6,351 nucleotides of DNA from an uncultured Thermoproteales archaeon (lineage in GTDB: Archaea; Thermoproteota; Thermoprotei; Thermoproteales; Thermoproteaceae). The first letter of the stretch is position 1. Each line of letters begins with the position of its first letter. The stretch is taken from contig CAMLLK010000064.1 of the NCBI GenBank assembly GCA_946480885.1, forward strand, positions 1-6,351, given 5' to 3'. Below are positions 1-6,227 of the stretch, one piece after another. The notes beneath the pieces were generated by a model that was not told the DNA's origin, did no database searches, and saw only the letters and a list, made by a program, of their open reading frames with translations. The position numbers and the translations under genes were made by a program.

Positions 1-2
1 CT

Positions 3-119
3 TTAATTGACTGTGAAAAGTGAAGTAAAGTAAAGATAGACTATACCTACTGTAAAGGCTGTGGCATATGTTCCGACGTCTGTCCAACAAAAGCTATTGA
101 AATGGTGCAGGAGTCATGA
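3..119 (+). CDS. porD: 3' end of 2-oxoacid:ferredoxin oxidoreductase delta (ferredoxin-like) subunit, partial, with in-frame TGA
   Basis: The reading frame ending at TGA 117-119 encodes a C-terminal fragment containing YCKGCGICSDVCPTKAIEMV. This is a complete CX2CX2CX3CP [4Fe-4S] motif of the second cluster of a bacterial-type 2[4Fe-4S] ferredoxin domain. In the por operons of archaea this is the delta subunit, which passes electrons from the catalytic subunits to free ferredoxin. The stop overlaps the porA start as ATGA (116-119), implying translational coupling in one transcript. The 5' part of the gene, with the first cluster, lies outside the window. Oddity: the frame contains TGA at 21-23. 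The codons before it (L-I-D-C-E-K) and after it (S-K-V-K-I-D-Y) both read like the linker between the two clusters. That suggests one wrong or mutated codon, either an error close to the contig edge or a true nonsense mutation. The open stretch after this stop is 24-119 and has no ATG before the cluster motif. Confidence 0.75.
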
Positions 120-1270
120 AGTCAATTACGGTGAAAAAAACGGCGTTGACAGGCAACCACGCAGTTGCTTATGCCGTCAAAATGGCAAAGCCTCATGTTA
201 TAGCTGCGTATCCAATCACTCCACAGACTTCAATAGTTGAAAAACTCGCCGAGTTTGTCGAAAGAGGCGAATTGAAGTCTAGTTTTGTAAATGTCGAGTC
301 TGAATTTTCTGCAATGTCTGTTGTATACGGCGCTGCAATGGCCGGCGCCAGGTCTTTCACTGCGACTTCTTCACATGGATTACTATATATGTACGAGGCC
401 ACATGGTGGACTGCGTTGAGTAGAGCGCCGGTGGTCATGGCTGTGGTAACTCGTACTATAGGCCCGCCCTGGAATATACATATTGAACACAACGACATAC
501 TTACATTAAGAGACTCGGGTTGGATTATATCCATGGCCGAAACCGTACAAGAGGCTTTTGATTTAACTATTCAGGCATTTAAAATCGCAGAGAATGCAAT
601 TCTTCCCGTTGCCGTGGGCATAGATGGATTTGTCCTCAGCCACTCTACAGAGCCTGTGGAGATACCTCCAGAAGAGGTAGTGGATAAATTCCTACCTCCA
701 CGTAGACAAGACGTCCCACTACTGCTGCGGCCTGGACATCCAGTCACCTTTGGAAACTTGCCCTCGGATAATAGAATACACGCCAGACATAAAATTTCTA
801 CTATCTACGAGGCTCAGCAAAATGCGAAAAAGATAATACAACAAATTGACGAAGAGTTCGGAAATATGTTTAACCGTCGGTATGGGGGCTTAGTAGAGTG
901 GTATAGATCAAGCGATGCAAAGTATATAGTTGTCTGTACAGGTGCATGGTGTAGCGACGCTAAACAAGCCGTGGATAAATTAAGAGAAGAAGGTATGTCT
1001 ATTGGACTCATGAGGCTGAGGTTTTTGAGGCCTTTCCCAAGCGAGGAGATTAAGAAACTTGACCAATTTAATAAAGTTATAGTATACGACCGAAACATCT
1101 CACCACTTGGAGGAATAATTGGAGTAGAGATAAAATCTATTTTAACAAAAGCCCAAGTGTTTAATATAGTCGCGGGCATAGCGGGTGTAGACTTCGACGC
1201 AGTTAATTTCTACGAAACTATAAAAAATACAATTGAGGGTAAGTATAGAGATTTAGAATTTATAATATGA
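116..1270 (+). CDS. porA: Pyruvate-type 2-oxoacid:ferredoxin oxidoreductase, alpha subunit
   Basis: A 384-residue protein, the usual length for the alpha chain of four-subunit archaeal POR. With the beta chain it oxidatively decarboxylates a 2-oxoacid with CoA to acyl-CoA, or runs in reverse, reducing ferredoxin in the cytoplasm. The N-terminal pyrimidine-binding domain (about 1-250) has the family signature AAYPITPQTS at 30-39, VESEFSA at 60-66, the helix with YEATWW (93-98), and TRTIGPPWNIH at 112-122. By analogy with Desulfovibrio PFOR, T35 and R113 would be the substrate-contacting Thr and Arg. The C-terminal transketolase-like domain starts near KYIVVCTGAW (about residue 269) and includes LRFLRPFP. 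The start is the ATG in the ATGA overlap with porD; GGTG at 104-107 could be a short Shine-Dalgarno. The end overlaps porB by another ATGA (1267-1270). Pyruvate is the best guess for the substrate; a 2-oxoisovalerate or broader 2-oxoacid enzyme cannot be excluded by reading alone. Confidence 0.92.
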   Translation: MKSITVKKTALTGNHAVAYAVKMAKPHVIAAYPITPQTSIVEKLAEFVERGELKSSFVNVESEFSAMSVVYGAAMAGARSFTATSSHGLLYMYEATWWTALSRAPVVMAVVTRTIGPPWNIHIEHNDILTLRDSGWIISMAETVQEAFDLTIQAFKIAENAILPVAVGIDGFVLSHSTEPVEIPPEEVVDKFLPPRRQDVPLLLRPGHPVTFGNLPSDNRIHARHKISTIYEAQQNAKKIIQQIDEEFGNMFNRRYGGLVEWYRSSDAKYIVVCTGAWCSDAKQAVDKLREEGMSIGLMRLRFLRPFPSEEIKKLDQFNKVIVYDRNISPLGGIIGVEIKSILTKAQVFNIVAGIAGVDFDAVNFYETIKNTIEGKYRDLEFII

Positions 1271-2157
1271 GCTTCCGTCTAGACCAGCTTCCAAAGAAAA
1301 AATACGTCTTGCCTGGCCACGCCGCGTGTGCAGGTTGTGGCATGATGATAGGTCTTAGAGTACTTTCTATGGCTCTGGGAGACGAATCTGTTTTAGTAAT
1401 ACCTGCCAGTTGTGCATCAGTAATACAAGGCCTGGCGCCAAAGACTAGCCTAAATGTACCAATTCTAAATACTCCATTCGCCTCTGCGGCAGCTGTAGCG
1501 ACGGGTATAGCCGAGGCTTTTAAAACTCTGGGAGCTAGAGGCCATGCTGTAGTGTGGGCAGGCGATGGAGGTACTGCGGATATTGGATTTGCGACATTAA
1601 GCGGCGCGGCGGAGAGAAATAGTAATATTATCTACATTATGTACGACAACGAGGCTTATATGAACACGGGGATACAACGTAGTAGCTCTACTCCAAAAAC
1701 TGCGTGGACGACCACCACCCCCATGGGCAAGCGCGAGAGAAAGAAAGACGTGGCGTTGCTCATGGCTATGCACGGAGTGCCCTATGTCGCGACGGCGAAT
1801 ATTGCATATCCACAAGACTTCTATAGAAAACTAAAAAGAGCCGCAGAGATCAGAGGCTTTAAATTTATACATCTACACACGCCATGTCCGCCGGGTTGGA
1901 GATACGACCCATCAAAGACTGTTGAAATTGCTAGACTCGCTGTGGAGACCGGCATGTGGATTCTATGGGAGTATGACAATGGACAATTTAAACTAAATCC
2001 ACCTAGTACTATCTATATTGATAAAAATAAGAGAAGACCTTTGAAAGATTATATTAAACTACAAGGTAGATTTAGCCATCTAACAGATGAAGATATTAAA
2101 CTATTAGAAGAAGAGCTTGATGACAAATGGCGTGTTTTACTTTCAATATTTAAATAA
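1267..2157 (+). CDS. porB: Pyruvate-type 2-oxoacid:ferredoxin oxidoreductase, beta subunit (TPP and [4Fe-4S])
   Basis: A 296-residue protein, close to the usual POR beta length. It binds thiamine pyrophosphate and the [4Fe-4S] cluster nearest to it. The cluster ligands are visible as C21 and C24 (HAACAGCGMM), C49 (IPASCAS) and C207 (HTPCPPGW), the four-cysteine set of this family. The TPP motif begins at G99-D100-G101 (WAGDGGTADIGF) and ends with YDNEAYMNTGIQRS (126-139), where N128 and N133 lie at the Mg/TPP site. The following STPKTAWTTTTPMG...KKD stretch is typical of PorB. Translation starts at the ATG inside the ATGA overlap with porA; no good Shine-Dalgarno is visible just upstream, so coupling to porA is likely. 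The TAA stop (2155-2157) is directly followed by the stop of a decayed gene on the other strand. No hairpin or long T-run marks the end of the operon. Confidence 0.93.
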   Translation: MSFRLDQLPKKKYVLPGHAACAGCGMMIGLRVLSMALGDESVLVIPASCASVIQGLAPKTSLNVPILNTPFASAAAVATGIAEAFKTLGARGHAVVWAGDGGTADIGFATLSGAAERNSNIIYIMYDNEAYMNTGIQRSSSTPKTAWTTTTPMGKRERKKDVALLMAMHGVPYVATANIAYPQDFYRKLKRAAEIRGFKFIHLHTPCPPGWRYDPSKTVEIARLAVETGMWILWEYDNGQFKLNPPSTIYIDKNKRRPLKDYIKLQGRFSHLTDEDIKLLEEELDDKWRVLLSIFK

Positions 2158-3013
2158 CTACTCCTTCTTAAAAGTCTTCCCAAGAGCGCGAGGCGGCTTC
2201 GCCTTCCCGATAGCGCCGGCAACAATTAAAAGAGTTGCTAAGTAAGGCACAATTCTAGTCAGTTCATATCTCGCAACTCCTAGAGTTTGAATCCAGTAGG
2301 AGATGGCGTCAAAAAAACCGAATATAAACGCCCCAACGACGGCTGTAATCCAGTTTGAAAACACAACATTAGCCAACGCTATAAAGCCTCTGCCTGCCGA
2401 AATCTCTTTTGTAACTACTGATAGATAGGCTATACTGAGATATGCCCCCGCCAACGCCACTAAACCTGCGCAGACCGACGTGGCGATAAGTCTACGTCGA
2501 TTCCGATATTGTAGGAAGACTCTGGGTGTTCTCCACACGCTCTTATGATAATCCCCAGCCTCGATTTAAAAAGTATGTACCACATAGCCACCGCCACAAG
2601 TATCGCCGACAGAGCTATTGTGAACGGGTCCCCTCTTACCCATTCCGGCACTTGTTTATAACCGGCCACTCCCCAATACGCCTCAATTATATATGCTACA
2701 GCTCCGGCGGCGACTTATAGCAACGCCGCTGATTATTTGATTCCCATTTAGATAAGCGACACTAGGCCATGTATTAGTCCAACCACTACGCCTACTACAG
2801 CCGCGGCCGCCATGCCGACAATAGGCCACATGTTAGCAGGGAGATTGACGCCTATTTTATAAATATTCTACGAAAAGCGGCGCAAATAAAGCCCCCATTA
2901 ACATTATGCCTTCAAGTCCGATATTCACAACACCACTTCGCTCTGTCAGTATTTCACCTAGTGTAGCTAGAAGTATAGGCTATGCCAACAATTATCCAGA
3001 CCATTGACTTCAT
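2158..3013 (-). pseudogene. Decayed nucleoside/simple-sugar ABC transporter permease (COG1079, YufQ/NupQ/BmpD-like)
   Basis: Read on the - strand, a single permease of about 285 codons can be pieced together from three frames. Segments in order: MKSMVWIIVGI (3013-2981); LLATLGEILTERSGVVNIGL and EGIMLMGALFAPLF (about 2973-2869); IYKIGVNLPANMWPIVGMAA ... GLIHGLVSL (about 2864-2754); LNGNQIISGVAI (2751-2716); AAGAVAYIIEAYWGVAGYK ... RLGIIIRACGEHPESSYNIG (about 2711-2505); RLIATSVCAGLVALAGAYLS ... ISAGRGFIALANVVF to the TAG stop (about 2493-2158). ERSGVVNIGLEG, NQIISG, GEHP and SAGRGFIAL are the order and motifs of the COG1079 integral membrane permease, which forms the channel with a YufP-type partner, a ribose/nucleoside ATPase and a Bmp lipoprotein. 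Frame changes lie near 2980, 2865, 2752, 2715 and 2496, some +1-like and some -1-like, so no simple recoding rescues it. The last 110 residues are intact in frame. The flanking genes have no such damage, so decay rather than poor sequence is favoured. Confidence 0.88.
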
Positions 3014-3030
3014 AGTTATCGAGTCTCTCC

Positions 3031-3040
3031 TATTTATATA
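3031..3040 (-). promoter_or_regulatory. TATA box ahead of the permease pseudogene
   Basis: The - strand reads TATATAAATA here, centred about 23 nt upstream of the ATG at 3013. This is the spacing of leaderless archaeal promoters and matches the other promoters in the window. It supports 3013 as the original start and suggests the dead gene may still be transcribed. The surrounding 3031-3060 stretch is very AT-rich, so a second TATA-like match is possible. Confidence 0.55.
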
Positions 3041-3100
3041 CAGTTATATACATATATTATGTTCTAAAGAATTTGCCTACCTACGCTCTTAGTTTGAGAT

Positions 3101-3115
3101 GAAAAAATTTTTATA
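3101..3115 (+). promoter_or_regulatory. BRE/TATA promoter of the thermosome gene
   Basis: GAAAAAATTTTTATAT: an A-rich BRE-like element (3101-3107) followed by a TATA box (about 3109-3115), centred about 24 nt upstream of the ATG at 3136. The spacing predicts transcription starting at or next to the start codon (leaderless mRNA). It also shows that the more upstream in-frame ATG at 3115 lies inside the promoter and is not the start. The 3041-3100 stretch between the divergent promoters shows no other clear element. Confidence 0.7.
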
Positions 3116-3135
3116 TGCACAATTTATGTCAAGCC

Positions 3136-4794
3136 ATGGCACAGCAAGCTCCTAGGACTGGAGTTCCCGTAATGATACTAAAAGAGGGTAGTCAGAGGAC
3201 CACGGGTGTCGATGCTAGAAGATCTAATATACAAGCAGCCAAGGTGATATCTGAGATTCTAGCTACTTCGCTAGGCCCCAGAGGTATGGACAAGATGTTA
3301 ATAGATGCGTTTGGAGACGTCACTATAACTGGCGACGGCGCCACTATTCTCAAAGAGATGGAGGTCCAACACCCCGCGGCCAAGTTGTTAATTGAAGTAG
3401 CCAAGGCACAAGACGCCGAAGTGGGCGACGGAACAACAACTGTCGTAGTCCTCGCAGGTAAATTACTTGAGTTGGGTGAAGAGCTTCTAGAGGAGGGTGT
3501 TCACCCAACGATTGTTATCGACGGCTATAAGAAAGCCGCCGATGAAGCGCTTAAGGTATCTGAAGAAATAGCAAAGCCTATTGAGTTGACTAAAGAACAG
3601 TTATTAAAAGTAGTTTCTAATGCTCTGTCCTCTAAGGTGGTTGCAGAGACTAAAGACTATCTCGCCAGTCTTGTAGTTGAGGCCGCGTTACAAGCCGTCG
3701 AGATGAGAGACGGAAAGCCATACCTAGACCTAGACTGGATAAAAATCGAAAAGAAGAAGGGCAAGTCTATATACGAGACACAGCTCGTCAGAGGCGTAGT
3801 GTTAGACAAAGAAGTGGTCCACCCGGGCATGCCTAAACGCATTACCAATGCTAAAATAGCCATTCTAGACGCCCCGTTGGAAATTGAAAAGCCAGAGTGG
3901 ACTACAAAAATCTCAGTCACAAGCCCCGACCAAATTAAAGCTTTCTTAGACCAAGAGGCGAGTATCCTTAAATCATATGTCGACCACTTAGCATCCATCG
4001 GTGCCAACGTCGTCATCACACAGAAAGGCATAGACGAAGTGGCACAACACTTCTTGGCAAAGAAGGGCATTATGGCTATTAGAAGAGTAAAACGCAGCGA
4101 CATTGAGAAATTGGCAAGAGCCACAGGTGCAAAAATTATAACTTCTATAAAAGACGCAAGGCCAGAAGACTTAGGAACTGCGGGCCTTGTGGAGGAGAGG
4201 AAAGTTGGAGAGGAGAAGATGGTATTCGTCGAAGATATACCCAATCCCAGAGCTGTAACAATTCTTGTTCGTGGCGGCAGTGACAGAATTTTAGACGAGG
4301 TCGAGAGATCTCTCCAAGACGCGCTACATGTCGCAAGAGATATATTCAGAGAGGCGAAGATTGTCCCAGGAGGCGGGGCCTTTGAGATAGAAGTGGCCAG
4401 AAGAGTTAGAGAATTTGCGAGAAAGCTCCCAGGGAAAGAACAATTAGCTGCTTTGAAATTCGCAGACGCATTAGAATTTATACCAACAGTGCTAGCTCTT
4501 ACAGCAGGTCTCGACCCAGTCGACGCAATCGCAGAACTTAGGCGGAGACATGACAATGGTGAGTTGTCGGCCGGCATTGACGTACTCGGCGGCAAGATAA
4601 CAGACATGGCCGCTCTAAATGTATGGGATCCGCTATTAGTAAAGAAGCAAGTTATTAAGTCTGCCACAGAGGCTGCTATAATGATTTTGAGAATTGATGA
4701 TATCATCGCCGCAGGTGCGCCGAAGAAAGAAGAGAAGAAAGGAAAGAAAGGCGAAGAAGAAGAAGAGAAAGGCGGAGAGAGTAAATTCGACTAG
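3136..4794 (+). CDS. thsA: Thermosome (group II chaperonin) subunit
   Basis: A 552-residue cytosolic ATP-dependent chaperonin subunit, full length for the family, which assembles into double rings with a built-in lid and folds proteins at high temperature. The N-terminal equatorial domain shows [15 protein letters not shown], the ATP-binding LGPRGMDKM (46-54), TGDGATIL (65-72) and the phosphate loop GDGTTT (97-102, with D98 contacting Mg-ATP). The apical substrate-binding and lid region is in the middle, including [16 protein letters not shown]. The C-terminal equatorial half has [12 protein letters not shown] (from P411) and [12 protein letters not shown]. The tail is an extremely charged Lys/Glu/Gly stretch ending in SKFD, encoded by an almost pure purine tract. 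The start at 3136 (MAQQAPRTG) fits family N-termini and lies about 24 nt after a TATA box; the in-frame ATG at 3115 is inside that box. Thermoproteales encode more than one thermosome paralogue, so the subunit letter (alpha or beta) is uncertain. Confidence 0.95.
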   Translation: MAQQAPRTGVPVMILKEGSQRTTGVDARRSNIQAAKVISEILATSLGPRGMDKMLIDAFGDVTITGDGATILKEMEVQHPAAKLLIEVAKAQDAEVGDGTTTVVVLAGKLLELGEELLEEGVHPTIVIDGYKKAADEALKVSEEIAKPIELTKEQLLKVVSNALSSKVVAETKDYLASLVVEAALQAVEMRDGKPYLDLDWIKIEKKKGKSIYETQLVRGVVLDKEVVHPGMPKRITNAKIAILDAPLEIEKPEWTTKISVTSPDQIKAFLDQEASILKSYVDHLASIGANVVITQKGIDEVAQHFLAKKGIMAIRRVKRSDIEKLARATGAKIITSIKDARPEDLGTAGLVEERKVGEEKMVFVEDIPNPRAVTILVRGGSDRILDEVERSLQDALHVARDIFREAKIVPGGGAFEIEVARRVREFARKLPGKEQLAALKFADALEFIPTVLALTAGLDPVDAIAELRRRHDNGELSAGIDVLGGKITDMAALNVWDPLLVKKQVIKSATEAAIMILRIDDIIAAGAPKKEEKKGKKGEEEEEKGGESKFD

Positions 4795-4800
4795 TTTTTT
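4795..4800 (+). terminator. T-run terminator after the thermosome gene
   Basis: Six T residues immediately follow the TAG stop (4792-4794). Archaeal RNA polymerase terminates at U-runs without needing a hairpin, and rpoK downstream has its own promoter. No hairpin is visible. Confidence 0.45.
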
Positions 4801-4811
4801 CAAGCCTCTGG

Positions 4812-4826
4812 CTTAAATTTTATAAA
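4812..4826 (+). promoter_or_regulatory. BRE/TATA promoter of rpoK
   Basis: CTTAAATTTTATAAA: a BRE-like CTTAAA followed by the TATA box TTTTATAAA (4818-4826), centred about 24 nt before the GTG at 4846. This predicts a leaderless message starting at the GTG and is the main evidence for that start. Confidence 0.7.
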
Positions 4827-4845
4827 CCGGCTTTGTCAAACTCCT

Positions 4846-5175
4846 GTGGAATCTGTAACTACTAAAGAATTTTTAGAAAAAATTCAAAGACTTACACAAC
4901 TTCTAGAAAGTGCCTTGCACAAGAGAGATTTCTACCCCCCTCGTCTGACGAAATATGAAGTAGCTCGTATAATCGGCGCGAGAGCTATGCAATTAGCGAT
5001 GGGGGCCGCCCCTCTTGTAGATATAAAAGAAGTAGGCTCTACAGACCCAGTGATTATCGCAATGGAAGAGTTTAGGCGTGGACTTCTAGATTTTATAATA
5101 GTGAGAGAGTTGCCAGGCGGAAAAATTGTAAAAATTAGGTTGAAAGACCTTCTCGAACTTGAGAAGTCGCTCTAA
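4846..5175 (+). CDS. rpoK: DNA-directed RNA polymerase subunit K (omega/Rpb6 homologue)
   Basis: A 109-residue protein. The core from LTKYEVARIIGARAMQLAMG (34-53) through APLV and the segment STDPVIIAMEEFRRG to VRELPGGK is the Rpb6/omega fold, which clamps the largest RNA polymerase subunit and stabilises the assembled enzyme. The family core is short, so the first 33 residues form an N-terminal extension predicted to be mostly helical and charged. The GTG start is chosen because no ATG precedes the core and a TATA box sits about 24 nt upstream. The mRNA would be leaderless, unusual in that it begins with GTG rather than ATG. The gene follows the thermosome gene by 51 nt but appears separately transcribed. 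Its last 41 nt overlap the 3' end of the small convergent gene at 5135-5344. Confidence 0.93.
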   Translation: MESVTTKEFLEKIQRLTQLLESALHKRDFYPPRLTKYEVARIIGARAMQLAMGAAPLVDIKEVGSTDPVIIAMEEFRRGLLDFIIVRELPGGKIVKIRLKDLLELEKSL

Positions 5176-5344
5176 CAGGCTTCACTACAACAAGGTTGCC
5201 AAAAAAGTAGAACTCGTGGTCGCCTCTCACTATTTTCTTATCGAAGTTATTGCCAATTTCGATGTCATCCATTAGATAGTAGATCGTATACTTCTTAGTT
5301 TTATACAATCTGTACTTAACACCTGGGGGCAATTCCACAGTCAC
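5135..5344 (-). CDS. Small conserved-looking protein of unknown function, coupled to livF
   Basis: A 69-residue reading frame starting at GTG 5344-5342, which overlaps the livF TGA (5343-5341) as GTGA, the same coupling style as the por genes. I do not recognise the family. The protein (VTVELPPGVKYRLYKTKKY..., then DDIEIGNNFD and GDHEFYFFGNLVVVKPVRAT) has short alternating stretches suggesting an all-beta fold. It is rich in Lys and Tyr, with no cysteine, signal peptide or full-length membrane segment. The last 13 residues and stop fall on the antisense of the 3' end of rpoK, so that tail is probably not conserved. Being real is supported by the tight overlap with livF and by its length filling the gap between livF and rpoK. 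Against it are its small size and the antisense overlap. Confidence 0.6.
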   Translation of the reverse strand: MTVELPPGVKYRLYKTKKYTIYYLMDDIEIGNNFDKKIVRGDHEFYFFGNLVVVKPVRATSQVREGLST

Positions 5345-6069
5345 TGTCCTAGAAATAGCGTCGCTAACATATTCTCATCTAAATTCTTTACGTCGCCGCT
5401 GTATTTAATCCTACCCGTGACTAATACATAAGCTCTGTCGCCAATCTCTAACGCTTTCTTAGCATTTTGTTCAACAAGGAGAATCGATACGTTAAACAAT
5501 TTTTTAATATCTCTTATAGCTGTAAAAAAGTCGCTTACTAATTTCGGAGCTAGCCCCGCCGTAGGTTCGTCAAGCATTATAAGTTTCGGCTTTTTCATCA
5601 GACCCATCCCAATTGCCAACATCTGACGCTCCCCTCCAGATAGAAACTTACCTTTTCGATTTCTTAACTCTCTAAGCTTTGGAAAAACTTTGAAAACTTC
5701 CTCCATCCTATTCTCAATCTCTTTCTTGGGGATACCTGTAGATGCTACTAAGAGGTTTTCATATACCGTCAGCTCTCCAAATATATTAGGAGTGCCGAAG
5801 TTATTAGGCGACTGCATAACATATGCAATTCCTAGAGGTATAACCTCATGCGGGGGCTTGCCTGTGATGTCTCGACCTAAGAAGCTAACACGCCCACTGT
5901 AGACATCGGCTAGACCAACTATGCCATTTAATAAAGTAGATTTGCCAGCTCCGTTGGGGCCCAGTAGAACTACTATTTCGCCAGAATTCACAACGAGGTC
6001 GACGCCAAAGATTATATGAAACTTCCCGTAGCCTACGTCTAGTTTCTCTACTCTAAGAATTTCAGCCAT
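5341..6069 (-). CDS. livF: Branched-chain amino acid type ABC transporter ATP-binding protein (LivF family)
   Basis: A 242-residue ABC ATPase, typical LivF length. It would energise uptake of branched-chain amino acids or related solutes on the cytoplasmic face, paired with LivG and the LivH/LivM permeases. Counting from the ATG at 6069: A-loop Y14, Walker A GPNGAGKST (37-45), Q-loop Q86, signature LSGGERQ (143-149), Walker B LIMLDEP (163-169), and the switch region ILLVEQNAKKAL (from 196). In this last motif Gln-Asn replaces the usual His, as in the LivF family. The ATG at 6069 is preferred over the in-frame TTG nine bases upstream because a TATA box lies about 23 nt before it. None of livG, livH, livM or a binding protein is next to it: upstream is a divergent tRNA and downstream the small overlapping gene and rpoK. 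It is therefore an isolated component here, with partners presumably elsewhere. The substrate is inferred from family only. Confidence 0.9.
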   Translation of the reverse strand: MAEILRVEKLDVGYGKFHIIFGVDLVVNSGEIVVLLGPNGAGKSTLLNGIVGLADVYSGRVSFLGRDITGKPPHEVIPLGIAYVMQSPNNFGTPNIFGELTVYENLLVASTGIPKKEIENRMEEVFKVFPKLRELRNRKGKFLSGGERQMLAIGMGLMKKPKLIMLDEPTAGLAPKLVSDFFTAIRDIKKLFNVSILLVEQNAKKALEIGDRAYVLVTGRIKYSGDVKNLDENMLATLFLGQ

Positions 6070-6088
6070 GACACACAAAAGATGGGGT

Positions 6089-6098
6089 CTTAAAAATC
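6089..6098 (-). promoter_or_regulatory. TATA box of livF
   Basis: The - strand reads GATTTTTAAG here, with its centre about 23 nt upstream of the ATG at 6069. The message would be leaderless or nearly so. It is back-to-back with the promoter of the tRNA gene. Confidence 0.6.
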
Positions 6099-6116
6099 CT
6101 TAGCGACTTGACATAC

Positions 6117-6130
6117 GATAAATTTTTAAT
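6117..6130 (+). promoter_or_regulatory. Promoter of the tRNA-Gly gene
   Basis: GATAAATTTTTAAT: a purine-rich BRE-like start followed by a TATA-like box centred near 6126, about 26 nt upstream of the first base of the mature tRNA (6152). This is the usual archaeal spacing for transcription starting at or just before the tRNA 5' end. Confidence 0.5.
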
Positions 6131-6183
6131 TTCTACAATTTAATATAAACCGCGGCGGTAGTCTAGCCTGGTTTAGGATGGCG

Positions 6184-6207
6184 TAGAGGCGCCGGGCCTC
6201 TCCACAA
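6184..6207 (+). other. Non-canonical tRNA intron at position 29/30 (24 nt)
   Basis: A clear bulge-helix-bulge splice motif frames this insertion. The outer helix is AGG (6175-6177) with CCT (6209-6211). The central helix is ATGG (6178-6181) with CCAC (6202-6205), including one A-C mismatch. The two three-base bulges are CG^T (6182-6184) and AA^G (6206-6208). The intron itself forms a 6-bp hairpin, AGAGGC (6185-6190) with GCCTCT (6196-6201), around a five-base loop. Removal restores the G30-C31 half of the anticodon stem. Position 29/30 introns are known from Thermoproteales and are cut by the heteromeric splicing endonuclease. Confidence 0.85.
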
Positions 6208-6215
6208 GCCTCCCA

Positions 6216-6227
6216 CGCTCCGAAGAA
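6216..6227 (+). other. Short tRNA intron near the canonical position 37/38 (12 nt)
   Basis: Removing 12 nt after A37 gives the anticodon loop CTCCCAA and a fully paired stem. The motif is relaxed: a 3' bulge AA^A (6226-6228), a four-position helix CTCC (6210-6213) against GAAG (6222-6225) with one C-A mismatch, and no intron stem, so bulge-helix-loop rather than full bulge-helix-bulge. Removing 6217-6228 instead would also give a valid tRNA (loop CTCCCAC), so the boundary is uncertain by one base. Confidence 0.65.

Noticed and set aside
2526..2720. 64-residue open frame on the + strand
   Set aside because: It is antisense to the recognisable permease relic and has no family features or promoter.
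2158..3013. Programmed frameshifting or recoding that keeps the permease functional
   Set aside because: At least five frame changes of both signs, with stops and no shared slippery motif, fit decay far better than recoding.
2158..3013. LivH/LivM identity for the permease relic, suggested by livF nearby
   Set aside because: The motif order ERSGVVNIGLEG, NQIISG, GEHP, SAGRGFIAL and the total length fit COG1079 nucleoside/sugar permeases rather than LivH or LivM.
3115..3135. Upstream in-frame ATG giving seven more residues to the thermosome
   Set aside because: This ATG lies within the TATA box, so it would not be in the mRNA; family N-termini start at MAQQ, matching the ATG at 3136.
3657..4706. 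349-codon open frame on the - strand inside the thermosome gene
   Set aside because: It is exactly antisense to a well-conserved chaperonin, is Ser/Thr/Ile-rich with no recognisable motif, and has no promoter. It arises from the codon bias of the opposite strand.
6070..6078. TTG start giving a longer LivF (MCVMAEI)
   Set aside because: The ATG at 6069 has the right distance from a TATA box and gives the usual LivF N-terminus; the extra three residues have no support.
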